A stretch of 64,000 nt of DNA from the IMG/VR virus record IMGVR_UViG_3300024239_000014, positions 62,001 to 126,000 of that record. One strand, written 5' to 3'. Of this stretch, positions 52,401-59,708 are shown in pieces. The notes under the pieces are model-generated. The model saw nothing but the letters and a program-made list of their open reading frames with translations. It did not search any database and was not told the DNA's origin. The stretch is from a virus. Each line of letters begins with the position of its first letter. Position 1 is the stretch's first letter. The translations under genes were made by a program, and so were the position numbers.

Positions 52401-53100
52401 TGTTGGTGTCAACACCGTTAGGTGCGATGTAATACGTCTTCCCATTGGGACGGAACAAGTCAGGGTGATAGGTCGTGGTGTTATCGGCTTTGATCTGGTA
52501 CGGGAACCAGGAGAACTGAGACGGAAGTGCCAGGTTATTATAGACGATGTCGATTGCATTGAACGTCATCGTAGCCAGAATGTTGCCGCCGTGGCCATCG
52601 GAGACGCGATACTGAATAACAGATGACCCAGCAGATGGTGCACTAATCCCCCAGGGACCAGTACCCGTGATCACCGCGTTACCAGACAGAACCACGACAT
52701 CAGACACGGTCAGCGTGTCCCCGTCAGCATCGGTGATGACCGACGTCAGTTCAGCTGCAGAGAGATTCAAGACAGTATTGACGACTGTATTAGCTGGCGT
52801 ATAACTGCCAGACGCGACAGGTACGCGGTTCACCGCAGGGATGGTACCCATCGAGCGAATATACCGTACACTGTACTCGACGCTGATTTCTTTGTTGAAG
52901 TAGGCTTCACCGAGATCTGGAGAACGGGCCGAAGTTGCACCAGAAATATTGACACCGTCACTTTTCCACTGCACTGACAGGATTGTCCCATCAGTCGGCG
53001 GAACAATAGAGAACGCTTTATTGATCCCACTGGCTACCGCAGGCTTCACCTGAGGTCCGCTAATCGTAGGTCGTTCGCCGTGTGCAAACTTGCGTGCCAT
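49417..53100 (-). CDS. Tailspike: beta-helix plus SGNH esterase
   Basis: 1227 residues; AAGGAGG site. N-terminal docking region and one cadherin-like repeat (DADGDTLTVSDVVVLSG, ~122-190). Residues ~215-580 start GKTYYIAPNGVDTNNG, a known opening of right-handed beta-helix (pectate-lyase-like) proteins, and continue in short asparagine-rich turns. A second Ig-like repeat (~615-690), a LamG-like sandwich (~693-855), and a C-terminal SGNH-hydrolase domain (~885-1220): block I VGLDSLTAG with nucleophile Ser, SWPHYLA, LNGGMND (~1096, Asn of block III), and DSTHPNEAG (~1185, Asp-His). Hydrolase plus beta-helix suggests a polysaccharide depolymerase with deacetylase/esterase activity on the host surface glycan. 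Confidence 0.8.
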   Translation of the reverse strand: MARKFAHGERPTISGPQVKPAVASGINKAFSIVPPTDGTILSVQWKSDGVNISGATSARSPDLGEAYFNKEISVEYSVRYIRSMGTIPAVNRVPVASGSYTPANTVVNTVLNLSAAELTSVITDADGDTLTVSDVVVLSGNAVITGTGPWGISAPSAGSSVIQYRVSDGHGGNILATMTFNAIDIVYNNLALPSQFSWFPYQIKADNTTTYHPDLFRPNGKTYYIAPNGVDTNNGLTPASPKKTVAAAAGMADCVIVMAAAGDYENGFWGDVSFQNNFRGLICDDGQARFFAGLLNSSTNFVPEGTYPNVYVWAGSNTIFDVRDEAWPTRFGTWGWVTKQTSLADVAANPNSYYSNGVNLYVHLKNGRVPDARLKVFRQRRCYIGKSNIDLYWKNISWYGGSVMPNVNGVGIRNHLYRCEFGYQHGQDDSGFLANPGSNTGFVSYLTECESFGHRLDAFSLQSSANAVYVNSYGFDCPMSGSNNANTMHGSGNAILIGGDYYSVAGDVVISVSSGGVLCVGVVSRDSPGVSASDFSATLGPLWAVNCTNEGSISDYTFEGNGAKYVQNNNFTLPSINAVLTPVTLYSGIGKQAKAPRVPTVIGPVALTDLVVGEPFVVTQEMLLAGAVEEDGRTLFAIDVSATNATVVGDGFGPWTVTPTAGGTVTLSYTISTRRGRSITQTASGVAGTVDVPVYAAAFSGSTTNRVIMPSWVSTGDFDLTFPVTLGTTTIDRQLIANTGPFEPNSVRIYYDVPDGWEFLIGINGSNTLHRFIFGGQGVITPDTLAELTFTRRGGTMSCYINGQLIGSSTIAAVSGLRLHFNGSIGGVSGGATNYIGEIGGVTFTDLANAANSFEYIADDTGTFVQVGERTITQPFTLSGTVLVGLDSLTAGVANLRSWPHYLAESARADNRLGGRFLCADTIGRENQNIFTSNSGLGTGIKTVDSIAAGNASRDWSPHARGIATVPASLAGTEWFQINSYTTYYHARVFYLAGPSQGTFRIQQPGSPLVVNCYAATLGLAYVDVDVPGGFTILRFDQFTGDVAVYGAMCRTENYGQPNAFQLANFARASQKITGFDDSKWSEWCDAIGAERVILNGGMNDKSDPYATVLAALDALTGVFVSKVGAANVLLLRPNNDGGTQGTTGTGGVNALCGIWETTALKYNCRFMSTVAAVGDYSVYSNNSWLIDSTHPNEAGSVNLGALIYAGDLRNAASGKGVGITVTERHS

Positions 53101-53109
53101 ACGGCCTCC

Positions 53110-53400
53110 TTAGACCTCTCTGAGGTTGATCTTGATCTCACCGAACGGTGCCTTGAACCAGATGTTGCTTTCACCGGCATCGAATTCGACGCCACCGTAA
53201 CCACGGATCAGGTCGTAAGCATCATCGTTAATCGGTTCAACTGGCGCGATGCAGTAGTAAAGCTCGCCTTCAGAGAGCATGGAGAAGGAGATGGCTGCAC
53301 CGGGATTCACAGTAGATCCTTTCGCAGCGCTCAGCAAGGTAAAGGCATTATACCACTTACCGTCTCCCGGTACAGTGGTATTTTTGACTGTATCGACCAT
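53110..53400 (-). CDS. Small fibre-locus protein, copy 1
   Basis: 96 residues, AAAAGGA site, immediately upstream (9 bases) of the 1227-residue spike. Paralogue of the protein at 47354: KGSTVNPGAAISFSMLSEGE, LYYCIAPVEP, AYDLIRGYGG, and terminal INLREV. No signal or membrane segment. Likely a dedicated chaperone or cap for the spike that follows it in the operon. Confidence 0.65.
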   Translation of the reverse strand: MVDTVKNTTVPGDGKWYNAFTLLSAAKGSTVNPGAAISFSMLSEGELYYCIAPVEPINDDAYDLIRGYGGVEFDAGESNIWFKAPFGEIKINLREV

Positions 53401-53461
53401 GTTACATTCCTTTTGAAAATGAGGGGTGAGGGCGGGTTCATACTGTTAACGAGGCAAAAAA

Positions 53462-53488
53462 AGAGGGAGGGGTCTAACCCCTCCCTCT
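53462..53488 (-). terminator. Rho-independent terminator
   Basis: AGAGGGAGGGG/CCCCTCCCTCT, 11-bp stem, loop TCTAA, with A7 on the left giving a U tract on the minus strand. Confidence 0.9.
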
Positions 53489-53500
53489 ATGGCGCTTTGG

Positions 53501-54976
53501 TTACACGATCACAGTGAACTTTGATGTTTCACCGGTTTCGATGTTGTTGGCCACGACATCAAAGCGACACTTCGTGGTCAACGTAAACACCGTATGGAAG
53601 TCGTGATGACAAATGGCCAGTTTACTGACTAGGTCATCGATTTCTCTGCGATACGGAGCAAAGTCTTCCTTGACATCAAATGTGATGTCTTCTGAGGCGA
53701 TAAGTGGACAGCGACACACGAGTGTGTAATACGGTTCACTTATTTTTGCAATGGATCTAAGCTCAAACTGTCCTCGGTATACGTTTCTGTGCGGCCATCT
53801 GTACCCTTCCAGGATTTTCCCGTTATTCTCAGGGAACAACGGTACGACAATGGCTTGCCGATCGGCACGCACGTGCGACCCATCGTGCACCATGGTAACC
53901 ATCAGTGAGGAGCTGCCGTAACGACCGCGGACAGCGTTTTCGCTGAATTCAGCGAAAGTGATTGTTTCAGTACTTTCGCTGTCATCGTTCCCGCTTGCTC
54001 CTAACACCAGTTCCTTTAACAGGATATCGGGATTAGGCTTCGCGGTAAAGTGATGGACATCGTGCATCGCACCAAAGGCGATGTCATTCGCATCACCCAT
54101 GCGCATCATCAGCGATCTAGCACCGCCGTGTTTCATGATCAGCGCATGCAGCTCTTTACGGTACTCCTCGTAGACGGCCGTTCGCACGGCCGGGTCAACG
54201 TCGGGCATATGTGCCCGTTCATCCAATTCAAAGAACGTTCGTTTGATCGGTTCCTTTTTCGGGTTAGCACGACACAGTGCCTTGAAGAAGGTACTCCCTT
54301 CCACGGCGAGACAGTACCAGCGCAGATACCGACCCGGACCTTTCCCGAGACGCTTTTCATTGAGTGCCTTGCGAAACATGGCTACCTGGCGTTCGTCAAA
54401 ATCTGGGTAGAGGCGAACATAGGTGTCGATTACCAGCTGCATCTCGTCGCAGGAAAGTCTGTTAAGCGTCATCGCCGGCGTAGTGTCATAGACGCCAACG
54501 CACTCGCCTAGCATTACATTGGCCAGTCCGATCAGCTTCACGTGACCCAGCGACAGTTTGAATTGATCGGGGTCAACAAAGAACCCGAAACTGCTCGGCA
54601 CTTCGTAATTCGAGTGTTTACTGAGACTGTGGTCGGGTAGTGTCAGTTTGCGAGCAGCGATCACCGCGCTGGCGAACGGTTCTTCCAGTTCACTCGGGTC
54701 AGGCCAAGCCACCGGGGTGATGTGAAACAGTTCGCCTTCACCGAGATTGGCTTTAACGACCGACATGTTGCCAAACACATGAAAGTTGTTACGAAAGAGT
54801 TCCCAGTCGTAACGATCACGTACATCCACGGGCAGGCTGGCCAGGAATGCACCATAAACCTTCTTGCCCGGTATCTTGGACTTGACGACATGATCACCGT
54901 CTTTGGGTGAAAAGGTAGCGATCACCTTCTCAAAGTGCGCCTTGAAGATTCGATTCAGATCCAAAAGCGATTGCAT
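53501..54976 (-). CDS. Large unknown protein, paralogue of its neighbour
   Basis: 491 residues from the second ATG (54976), since the GAGG ribosome site sits 7 bases from it but only one base from the ATG at 54982. It shares a pattern with the 505-residue protein at 55010: SKIPGKKVYGAFLASLP against SKVSGAELFDVFIDALP, then a W/N/GN-spaced segment and a P-D/N-rich strand at the same position, and a later FFKALCRA against LLKSFCRA. The chain has a His-rich central part (HDVHHFTAKPNP) and no membrane segment. Function is unknown; the duplication hints at a paired role. Confidence 0.6.
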   Translation of the reverse strand: MQSLLDLNRIFKAHFEKVIATFSPKDGDHVVKSKIPGKKVYGAFLASLPVDVRDRYDWELFRNNFHVFGNMSVVKANLGEGELFHITPVAWPDPSELEEPFASAVIAARKLTLPDHSLSKHSNYEVPSSFGFFVDPDQFKLSLGHVKLIGLANVMLGECVGVYDTTPAMTLNRLSCDEMQLVIDTYVRLYPDFDERQVAMFRKALNEKRLGKGPGRYLRWYCLAVEGSTFFKALCRANPKKEPIKRTFFELDERAHMPDVDPAVRTAVYEEYRKELHALIMKHGGARSLMMRMGDANDIAFGAMHDVHHFTAKPNPDILLKELVLGASGNDDSESTETITFAEFSENAVRGRYGSSSLMVTMVHDGSHVRADRQAIVVPLFPENNGKILEGYRWPHRNVYRGQFELRSIAKISEPYYTLVCRCPLIASEDITFDVKEDFAPYRREIDDLVSKLAICHHDFHTVFTLTTKCRFDVVANNIETGETSKFTVIV

Positions 54977-55009
54977 AGTCATTCCTCTATGTGTTGTTTC
55001 AGCAGGCGA

Positions 55010-56527
55010 TCACGGCTGAACCAGAAAACCACTCCGATTGTTAGCGCTGTCCTGAATGTTGACGCTGATGGGATTGGAACCATTTTTAATGGTTTTGATG
55101 CGCGATATTTCGCCACGGTAGCGCAGTAGCCCAACCATTAACCGTGTCAGCTTGTCGCAGTAGTTGGCAAATTCCATGGTTGTCGTCACCCTAACGGTGT
55201 AGTCGGTCGTTTCAGCGTTCTCGATGATAAGTACGAGGTCGTCCGATGGAGATACACCAACGTAAGCAACATCAGCGCATATGCCGCGGTGACGGTCTGT
55301 CGGTACCACTTCGAGACGATGAATCGCCGGGTGCTTCGACGTACCAGCAATAACATCACTACCTTCGTAGACTTCGGGTCCGACCATCAACCGGTATCCC
55401 CGGTATTCGCCGTTCTTGATGTTATCAAGAAATTGCCGTTTAGTGATGATGCCTTGTTCTTTTCCAGCTACTGGTTCAGCCAGACCTAGTAACAGATTCA
55501 CTGCTTCTTCGGTGTTGTACGGCGATACGGCTGTTTGAGCGGTTGAATAGTGCTCCTTCAGTCCCGCAAGAACATCAGTTACCGTGTAGTCCGGTGCACA
55601 CATGAGGTCGTCGAGACTACCGCGTTGTTTGAGGAGTTCCAACAGTTCCCGGCTATGGTTCTTCTCGATGGGAATAGCACCCTTGGAACCAACAATCATC
55701 CCGTCGGCACGGAGTGCCTGCAAGGTCCCGTATTCCAACGAAAACGGGCCTCTAAGGACTCGCATAGCAACCTTGAAGAACTTGGGTCCATGAGTTACAT
55801 GTAACGCCATGGCGAATTTGTCGAGCGGTGTCAGGCCAGTACGTCTTGCCCGGCAGAAGCTTTTTAACAACAGCGTTGCTTTGGCGATATTTTCGAAACT
55901 GTCCACGCCCAGACTATTGTAAGTTCTCAGGATTTCTTCCAGAGCTTCGTCCGACGCATTCAACAGTGGGCCGATGTCGTCAAACATTTTGGTGTTGGAT
56001 AGAAAGTTACCGATGTGGAAATAGTAGTTGTAAACATCGGTACTGTAACCACTCCAGTGACCCAAGTGCTTACGAGTCGTGTCCTTGGCAGCGCTATAAA
56101 GCACTTTTCGTTGATTATTCACCGCTTTTGCAAAGACCATACCCAGTTGCAGTTCAAAGTCATTCGCATTGATGACATCAATCACGGCACTGACGGCATC
56201 GCAATATGGTTGTGGGAGTGCCTTGGCGTTGGGCCACATGAGACAATGCAGCTTGAACATGTTTGGTTCTGCTTCAGGGGTATGTACCGCAGTGCAGATG
56301 TTTCCAATCAGTTCCATTACGCTTCGACATGCCTTGCAACGCCACACCTGCCGGTATTCTTCCGGCAACGCGTCGATGAACACATCAAAGAGTTCGGCAC
56401 CGCTAACCTTTGAACGGATCAGCGGTATCGCAGTCTTCTTTTCCCTTAACAGCATCAGCGTATTCAGCGACTGATTGTTGAACGCCTCGATGATAGCCGA
56501 TGCAGTAGAGATAATTTCTGTATTCAT
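55010..56527 (-). CDS. Large unknown protein, paralogue of its neighbour
   Basis: 505 residues, GGGG-type site upstream. N-terminal ~200 residues align with the gene at 53501 at matching landmarks (SKVSGAELFDVFIDALP; LCLMWPNAKALPQPYCDA). It carries WRCKACRS (CxxC, ~63-70) and a HC later, a possible metal site absent from its partner. The C-terminal third is beta-rich (AETTDYTVRVTTTMEFANY). The two genes are adjacent in the same orientation, so tandem duplication followed by divergence is the simplest reading. No enzymatic motif is recognised. Confidence 0.6.
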   Translation of the reverse strand: MNTEIISTASAIIEAFNNQSLNTLMLLREKKTAIPLIRSKVSGAELFDVFIDALPEEYRQVWRCKACRSVMELIGNICTAVHTPEAEPNMFKLHCLMWPNAKALPQPYCDAVSAVIDVINANDFELQLGMVFAKAVNNQRKVLYSAAKDTTRKHLGHWSGYSTDVYNYYFHIGNFLSNTKMFDDIGPLLNASDEALEEILRTYNSLGVDSFENIAKATLLLKSFCRARRTGLTPLDKFAMALHVTHGPKFFKVAMRVLRGPFSLEYGTLQALRADGMIVGSKGAIPIEKNHSRELLELLKQRGSLDDLMCAPDYTVTDVLAGLKEHYSTAQTAVSPYNTEEAVNLLLGLAEPVAGKEQGIITKRQFLDNIKNGEYRGYRLMVGPEVYEGSDVIAGTSKHPAIHRLEVVPTDRHRGICADVAYVGVSPSDDLVLIIENAETTDYTVRVTTTMEFANYCDKLTRLMVGLLRYRGEISRIKTIKNGSNPISVNIQDSANNRSGFLVQP

Positions 56528-56541
56528 GTCCCAGACCCCAG

Positions 56542-56889
56542 TTAATTCACGTTGACGTTAAACCAACCGAAGTCGGTTGTGACTTTATACACGCGTTCTT
56601 TGAACGCATTTTCGGCTTCCGTAAGGTCACAGACTCCGTCATCACGCAGTCGTTCTACAGTGGCCGACAATACACCCGGACCGTCTACCTCGTACAGTGC
56701 AAATCCGACGGTAGTCCTGACCGAGTCAAAGGTTGTATAGCCGCGTTTCTTCTTTGACAGGAACGCAGCCAGGTCGGTCTCCTTTGAAAACCGAGTCTTG
56801 CGGAAATGGCGGTGCAGGACTTCCTTCAGGTAATCCAAATCGCGTTTGATTACCGCCATTGCATTGAGGTTCGGCTTGTGCTCGGTCAT
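56542..56889 (-). CDS. Unknown small protein
   Basis: 115 residues, AAGGAGGG site. Basic helical start (AVIKRDLDYLKEVLHRHFRK) with K-rich SKKKRGYTTFD, then a beta-like end (FALYEVDGPGVLSATVERL). Same unit as the two paralogues; the charged N-terminal helix suggests nucleic-acid or protein binding. No motif seen. Confidence 0.5.
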   Translation of the reverse strand: MTEHKPNLNAMAVIKRDLDYLKEVLHRHFRKTRFSKETDLAAFLSKKKRGYTTFDSVRTTVGFALYEVDGPGVLSATVERLRDDGVCDLTEAENAFKERVYKVTTDFGWFNVNVN

Positions 56890-56906
56890 AGACCCTCCTT
56901 AACACG

Positions 56907-57572
56907 TTATTCGGCTTTCGGACGATACCGCATCCACTTCAAGGTGGTGAGTTTGGGACGAGGCGGCTCAGCATCACCGTAGCGCTGGCTCTTCACTGCA
57001 CTATTGAACTGCTGAAAGACCTTGACTTTGATCGGTTTACCGTCTTTGTAGTTTTCAACCAGGACTTTGTCCTCGACATCCGTGTGCACGAACGTGCCTT
57101 TGATCACGCTGTCATCGTTGCTGTCGAAGTAGGTATCAGCTTCCCAAGTACCAGGTACCTGCGTGATAATCAGCTTCTCCACCATGTTACAGACGGAGTT
57201 ATACAGCTTCGCACCACCGATGAAGAAGATCGTCTTCCCTGGATACTCGGCATACGCCTTACCAAGCGCAGCGGGGATAGAATGCACGAAATGCAGCGGG
57301 CTATTTTCATACACGCCATTGAGCTCAATGGCAGGCAGGGTGGTCGATACGACGATGTTCACACGGTTCTTGAGCGGGGTCTCGTTCAACGATTCCCAGG
57401 TGTTGCGCCCCATGACCACGATGTGGTCGGTTGTCGTTTCACGGAAGTGCTTCATGTCTTCCTTGATCCGCGGCCAGGGAAGATCGTTATTCAGGCCGAT
57501 CTCACCGTTGTCACCGTGGGCAACAATCAATGCGGTATTCGGCCAGTAGTTCTTCTGAGAAGTCTTAGTCAT
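56907..57572 (-). CDS. folA: Dihydrofolate reductase
   Basis: 221 residues from the ATG at 57572 (AAGGA 8 bases upstream); the ATG at 57581 lies on the ribosome site. Conserved DHFR features: ALIVAHGDNGEIGLNNDLPW (residues 14-33) with the flexible LPW, catalytic D39 in KEDMKHF, VVMGRNTWESL (52-62), and IFFIGGAKLYN (~127-137), the NADPH-binding GG. It reduces 7,8-dihydrofolate to tetrahydrofolate with NADPH, regenerating cofactor for dTMP synthesis, matching the dut and dcd genes. A C-terminal ~30-residue basic extension (YGDAEPPRPKLTTLKWMRY) is extra to the bacterial enzyme. Confidence 0.92.
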   Translation of the reverse strand: MTKTSQKNYWPNTALIVAHGDNGEIGLNNDLPWPRIKEDMKHFRETTTDHIVVMGRNTWESLNETPLKNRVNIVVSTTLPAIELNGVYENSPLHFVHSIPAALGKAYAEYPGKTIFFIGGAKLYNSVCNMVEKLIITQVPGTWEADTYFDSNDDSVIKGTFVHTDVEDKVLVENYKDGKPIKVKVFQQFNSAVKSQRYGDAEPPRPKLTTLKWMRYRPKAE

Positions 57573-58041
57573 CTGAGCCATCCTTCAATGAAATCGGTGT
57601 GAATGTGGAGGGCGTGGTTACCGCAACAGTAGCAGCTTCAGTCGGTCTATTCCGTGCTCGATGGTCGACGGTCACGATGTACACGTGCGAGTCTTTGTTG
57701 CGCAAAGACCGTATCGAAAAATCAAGCAGGCCAACCATCTCAGCAGTATAAAGCTCGGTGTACCGAACCTTAATGAACAGCTTTTCTACGATACCTTCGG
57801 CATCGTACATAGGCAATGCATCGACAATCGCGAGATCGCTGGTGTCACCTTTTAATTCAACCACAGAAAGTCGTTGATTGAGTTTAGGGAAGTAATCACT
57901 CTGCGAGGTATCGACCTGCGACATTATTACATCAATGTCTTCAGAAACGGTAGGAAGACGATGTAGGAAATCTTCCATTGTCATCTTCCGAAGCACACCG
58001 GTGTCGATGTGCACAGGTAACCAATCGGATACCGTATTCAT
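57565..58041 (-). CDS. Unknown protein
   Basis: 158 residues, AAGGAATG site. Alpha/beta: MTMEDFLHRLPTVSEDIDVIM, then beta strands (LSVVELKGDTSDLAIVDALP) and a C-terminal strand (SHVYIVTVDHRARN). Its stop lies 7 bases beyond the DHFR start (8-base overlap), so the two are translationally coupled. Might be an accessory of the nucleotide-metabolism unit; function not recognised. Confidence 0.5.
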   Translation of the reverse strand: MNTVSDWLPVHIDTGVLRKMTMEDFLHRLPTVSEDIDVIMSQVDTSQSDYFPKLNQRLSVVELKGDTSDLAIVDALPMYDAEGIVEKLFIKVRYTELYTAEMVGLLDFSIRSLRNKDSHVYIVTVDHRARNRPTEAATVAVTTPSTFTPISLKDGSDD

Positions 58042-58044
58042 GAT

Positions 58045-58218
58045 TCATTCCTTGGTAAGGGATTTAACACGCGAATCGAGGTAGCGAGCACCGGAGACCA
58101 ACTCCTGCGCCAACTTCGCTTCCTCAACGGGTAAGGTATCGTCCTTTTCAATCTGATTGGCTACATAACGCATGCGGCCTGTCAGATTGCGCAGTCTTGA
58201 CAGATGTTTCTTGTTCAT
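58045..58218 (-). CDS. Small helical protein (57 residues)
   Basis: 57 residues between two coupled genes: the start is 3 bases after the upstream stop (TGA-CAC-ATG) and it ends 3 bases before the next start. A basic first half (NKKHLSRLRNLTGRMRYVANQ) and a heptad-like second (EEAKLAQELVSGARYLDSRV) suggest a short coiled coil. The ribosome site is weak, as expected for coupled translation. Confidence 0.55.
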   Translation of the reverse strand: MNKKHLSRLRNLTGRMRYVANQIEKDDTLPVEEAKLAQELVSGARYLDSRVKSLTKE

Positions 58219-58221
58219 GTG

Positions 58222-58701
58222 TCAATGCATCGCTGTTGATCTAACCGGCGAGAGCGATAATTCCGTGATGAAGTACTCGTCCGTCCACGAGTGACTGCGT
58301 GTCATCGAGTTTTCTTTATCGAGACCAAGCTCGTTGTTGATCGCATTTAGATACAGAGTTACCGCGTGGTGCTCAGGATAATCGAACAGTGTCGCTGACA
58401 TCGTGTACAAGTCATTGACGTCGGCAATCTCAAGGGACTCCATCGCAGCGGTAACATATTCGCGTGGGATGGCGTAAAGATGACCAGACACTTCGTCGGT
58501 ATCCAGAGACGACATCCCTGCCCGTCCTACACCGTGGTTATTGCCTATACAGATGGCAGCGGTGCCCAGCTCATTAACGACCCCTGCACCGAAGACATTT
58601 TCGAATAAGGCGTTGACGTGGTGACCGGAGAATAACCCCGATTCTGTAGAACACGCCGAATCAAGCGCATCAGCGTCCATAAAGACGTTGTACTGTTTCA
58701 T
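58222..58701 (-). CDS. Unknown protein
   Basis: 159 residues, GGGGTGAAG upstream. Alternating helix and Gly/His-rich loops (GTAAICIGNNHGVGRAGMSS), ending LSLSPVRSTAMH. No membrane segment or catalytic motif recognised. First of a small coupled set with the 57-residue gene. Confidence 0.5.
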   Translation of the reverse strand: MKQYNVFMDADALDSACSTESGLFSGHHVNALFENVFGAGVVNELGTAAICIGNNHGVGRAGMSSLDTDEVSGHLYAIPREYVTAAMESLEIADVNDLYTMSATLFDYPEHHAVTLYLNAINNELGLDKENSMTRSHSWTDEYFITELSLSPVRSTAMH

Positions 58702-58715
58702 GATATCTTCACCCC

Positions 58716-58901
58716 TTAACCTTGTTTGATGACACTGATGTCAATGACTTCGGCATCAGTGCTGTTTTGTAGCCGACATTCAATCCGACCATCGGGTAAC
58801 CGTTTGAAGCTGACTTCATCCCAACTACCGTCAGGACAGTCAAGCAATAAGTCACGGATCTTGTAGATTACGAGCCAGCGAAGCGATTGCAGAAATGCCA
58901 T
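58716..58901 (-). CDS. Small protein with hydrophobic N-terminus
   Basis: 61 residues from the ATG at 58901. A longer frame to 59003 would overlap the 42-residue gene and is rejected. Weak GAG-type site in the 3' end of that gene. Residues 3-20 (FLQSLRWLVIYKIRDLLL) are hydrophobic but charged, compatible with an amphipathic membrane-binding helix. The rest is polar with RLPDGRIECRLQN. Coupled after the 42-residue membrane gene. Confidence 0.55.
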   Translation of the reverse strand: MAFLQSLRWLVIYKIRDLLLDCPDGSWDEVSFKRLPDGRIECRLQNSTDAEVIDISVIKQG

Positions 58902-58906
58902 GGGAA

Positions 58907-59035
58907 TTACTCGCGATAGTAGAACCGGTAAATCAGGTACAGAAGCGGGATGACAATGAAACACAGGTACACCCCAACTGACCAGATAAGACCGATTAAC
59001 CACCGGTAAAACCAGCGAATATGCCAGGGTTCCAT
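58907..59035 (-). CDS. Single-pass membrane microprotein (42 residues)
   Basis: 42 residues (MEPWHIRWFYRW, then LIGLIWSVGVYLCFIVIPLL, ending YLIYRFYYRE) from the ATG at 59035 with GGGAGG exactly placed upstream. One clear transmembrane helix at ~14-36 flanked by aromatic and charged residues. It ends 5 bases before the next gene's start. Likely a phage envelope microprotein (for example antiholin, superinfection exclusion or membrane remodelling). Too short for confident function, but the coding signal is good. Confidence 0.7.
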   Translation of the reverse strand: MEPWHIRWFYRWLIGLIWSVGVYLCFIVIPLLYLIYRFYYRE

Positions 59036-59048
59036 GTCATCCTCCCGG

Positions 59049-59633
59049 TTACGAAAATAGGTTAACGAACCAGCGACTTAGACGCGTAAGCGGATTGGCC
59101 ACGCGGTCGTATTGCTCGATGATCGGTCGTCCTTGGACGTGAACCAGGTCATCGCGCTCCACTAGCTCGTACAGAAGCGGTTGCTCCGCAGCGTCAAAAA
59201 CAAAGAACAGAAATTCGTATTCTTTGCCTTCAAAAGCAATTACGGTACAACCTACCGAATTAGGAGATAAACGATCCAGTAGTTTGGTGTATCGCGCGGC
59301 TTCTCCGGCGCAGAAGGTCATGTTAGTCATCAATTCCGCATCGTCGTACGGAATGACCGACTGTGCGAAAAGCTTGCAGGTCTCCTTAGCTCGGCTACAC
59401 GCAACAAGTACCAGTGCCTGTTTTGTATCAGGATACTTATCGGTTTTAGCGTGTAGGATAAAATGGTCCACCGTTTCAGGTGCGGGTCCCGTGGTGTAGA
59501 TGTGTAGCTCCAGTCCATCAAGCATTTGCTCCACAGGCTGCCCGAGCTCTTTCAAAACAGCGTGGTGAAATTCAGCCTGTCGGAGAACTGCCTCACACCC
59601 AGCATGCCCTGGGTTGGCGTAGATAAAAAGCAT
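59049..59633 (-). CDS. Unknown protein
   Basis: 194 residues, AAGGAAC site. Alpha/beta with MLFIYANPGHAGCEAVLRQ at the start, PDTKQALVLVACSRAKETCK in the middle and a basic C-terminus ending LSRWFVNLFS. No recognised family. It precedes the microprotein gene by 13 bases. Confidence 0.5.
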   Translation of the reverse strand: MLFIYANPGHAGCEAVLRQAEFHHAVLKELGQPVEQMLDGLELHIYTTGPAPETVDHFILHAKTDKYPDTKQALVLVACSRAKETCKLFAQSVIPYDDAELMTNMTFCAGEAARYTKLLDRLSPNSVGCTVIAFEGKEYEFLFFVFDAAEQPLLYELVERDDLVHVQGRPIIEQYDRVANPLTRLSRWFVNLFS

Positions 59634-59672
59634 ACTGGGGGTTCCTTGTGATGTTGTCTTAGCTGCATAAAG

Positions 59673-59696
59673 GACGGAGAGGAAGTCCTCTCCGTC
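59673..59696 (-). terminator. Terminator hairpin
   Basis: GACGGAGAGGA/TCCTCTCCGTC, 11-bp stem. The flanks GCATAAA and TATGC continue the pairing. It separates the 59709 gene from the 59049 unit. Confidence 0.75.
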
Positions 59697-59708
59697 TATG
59701 CCGCAGCA

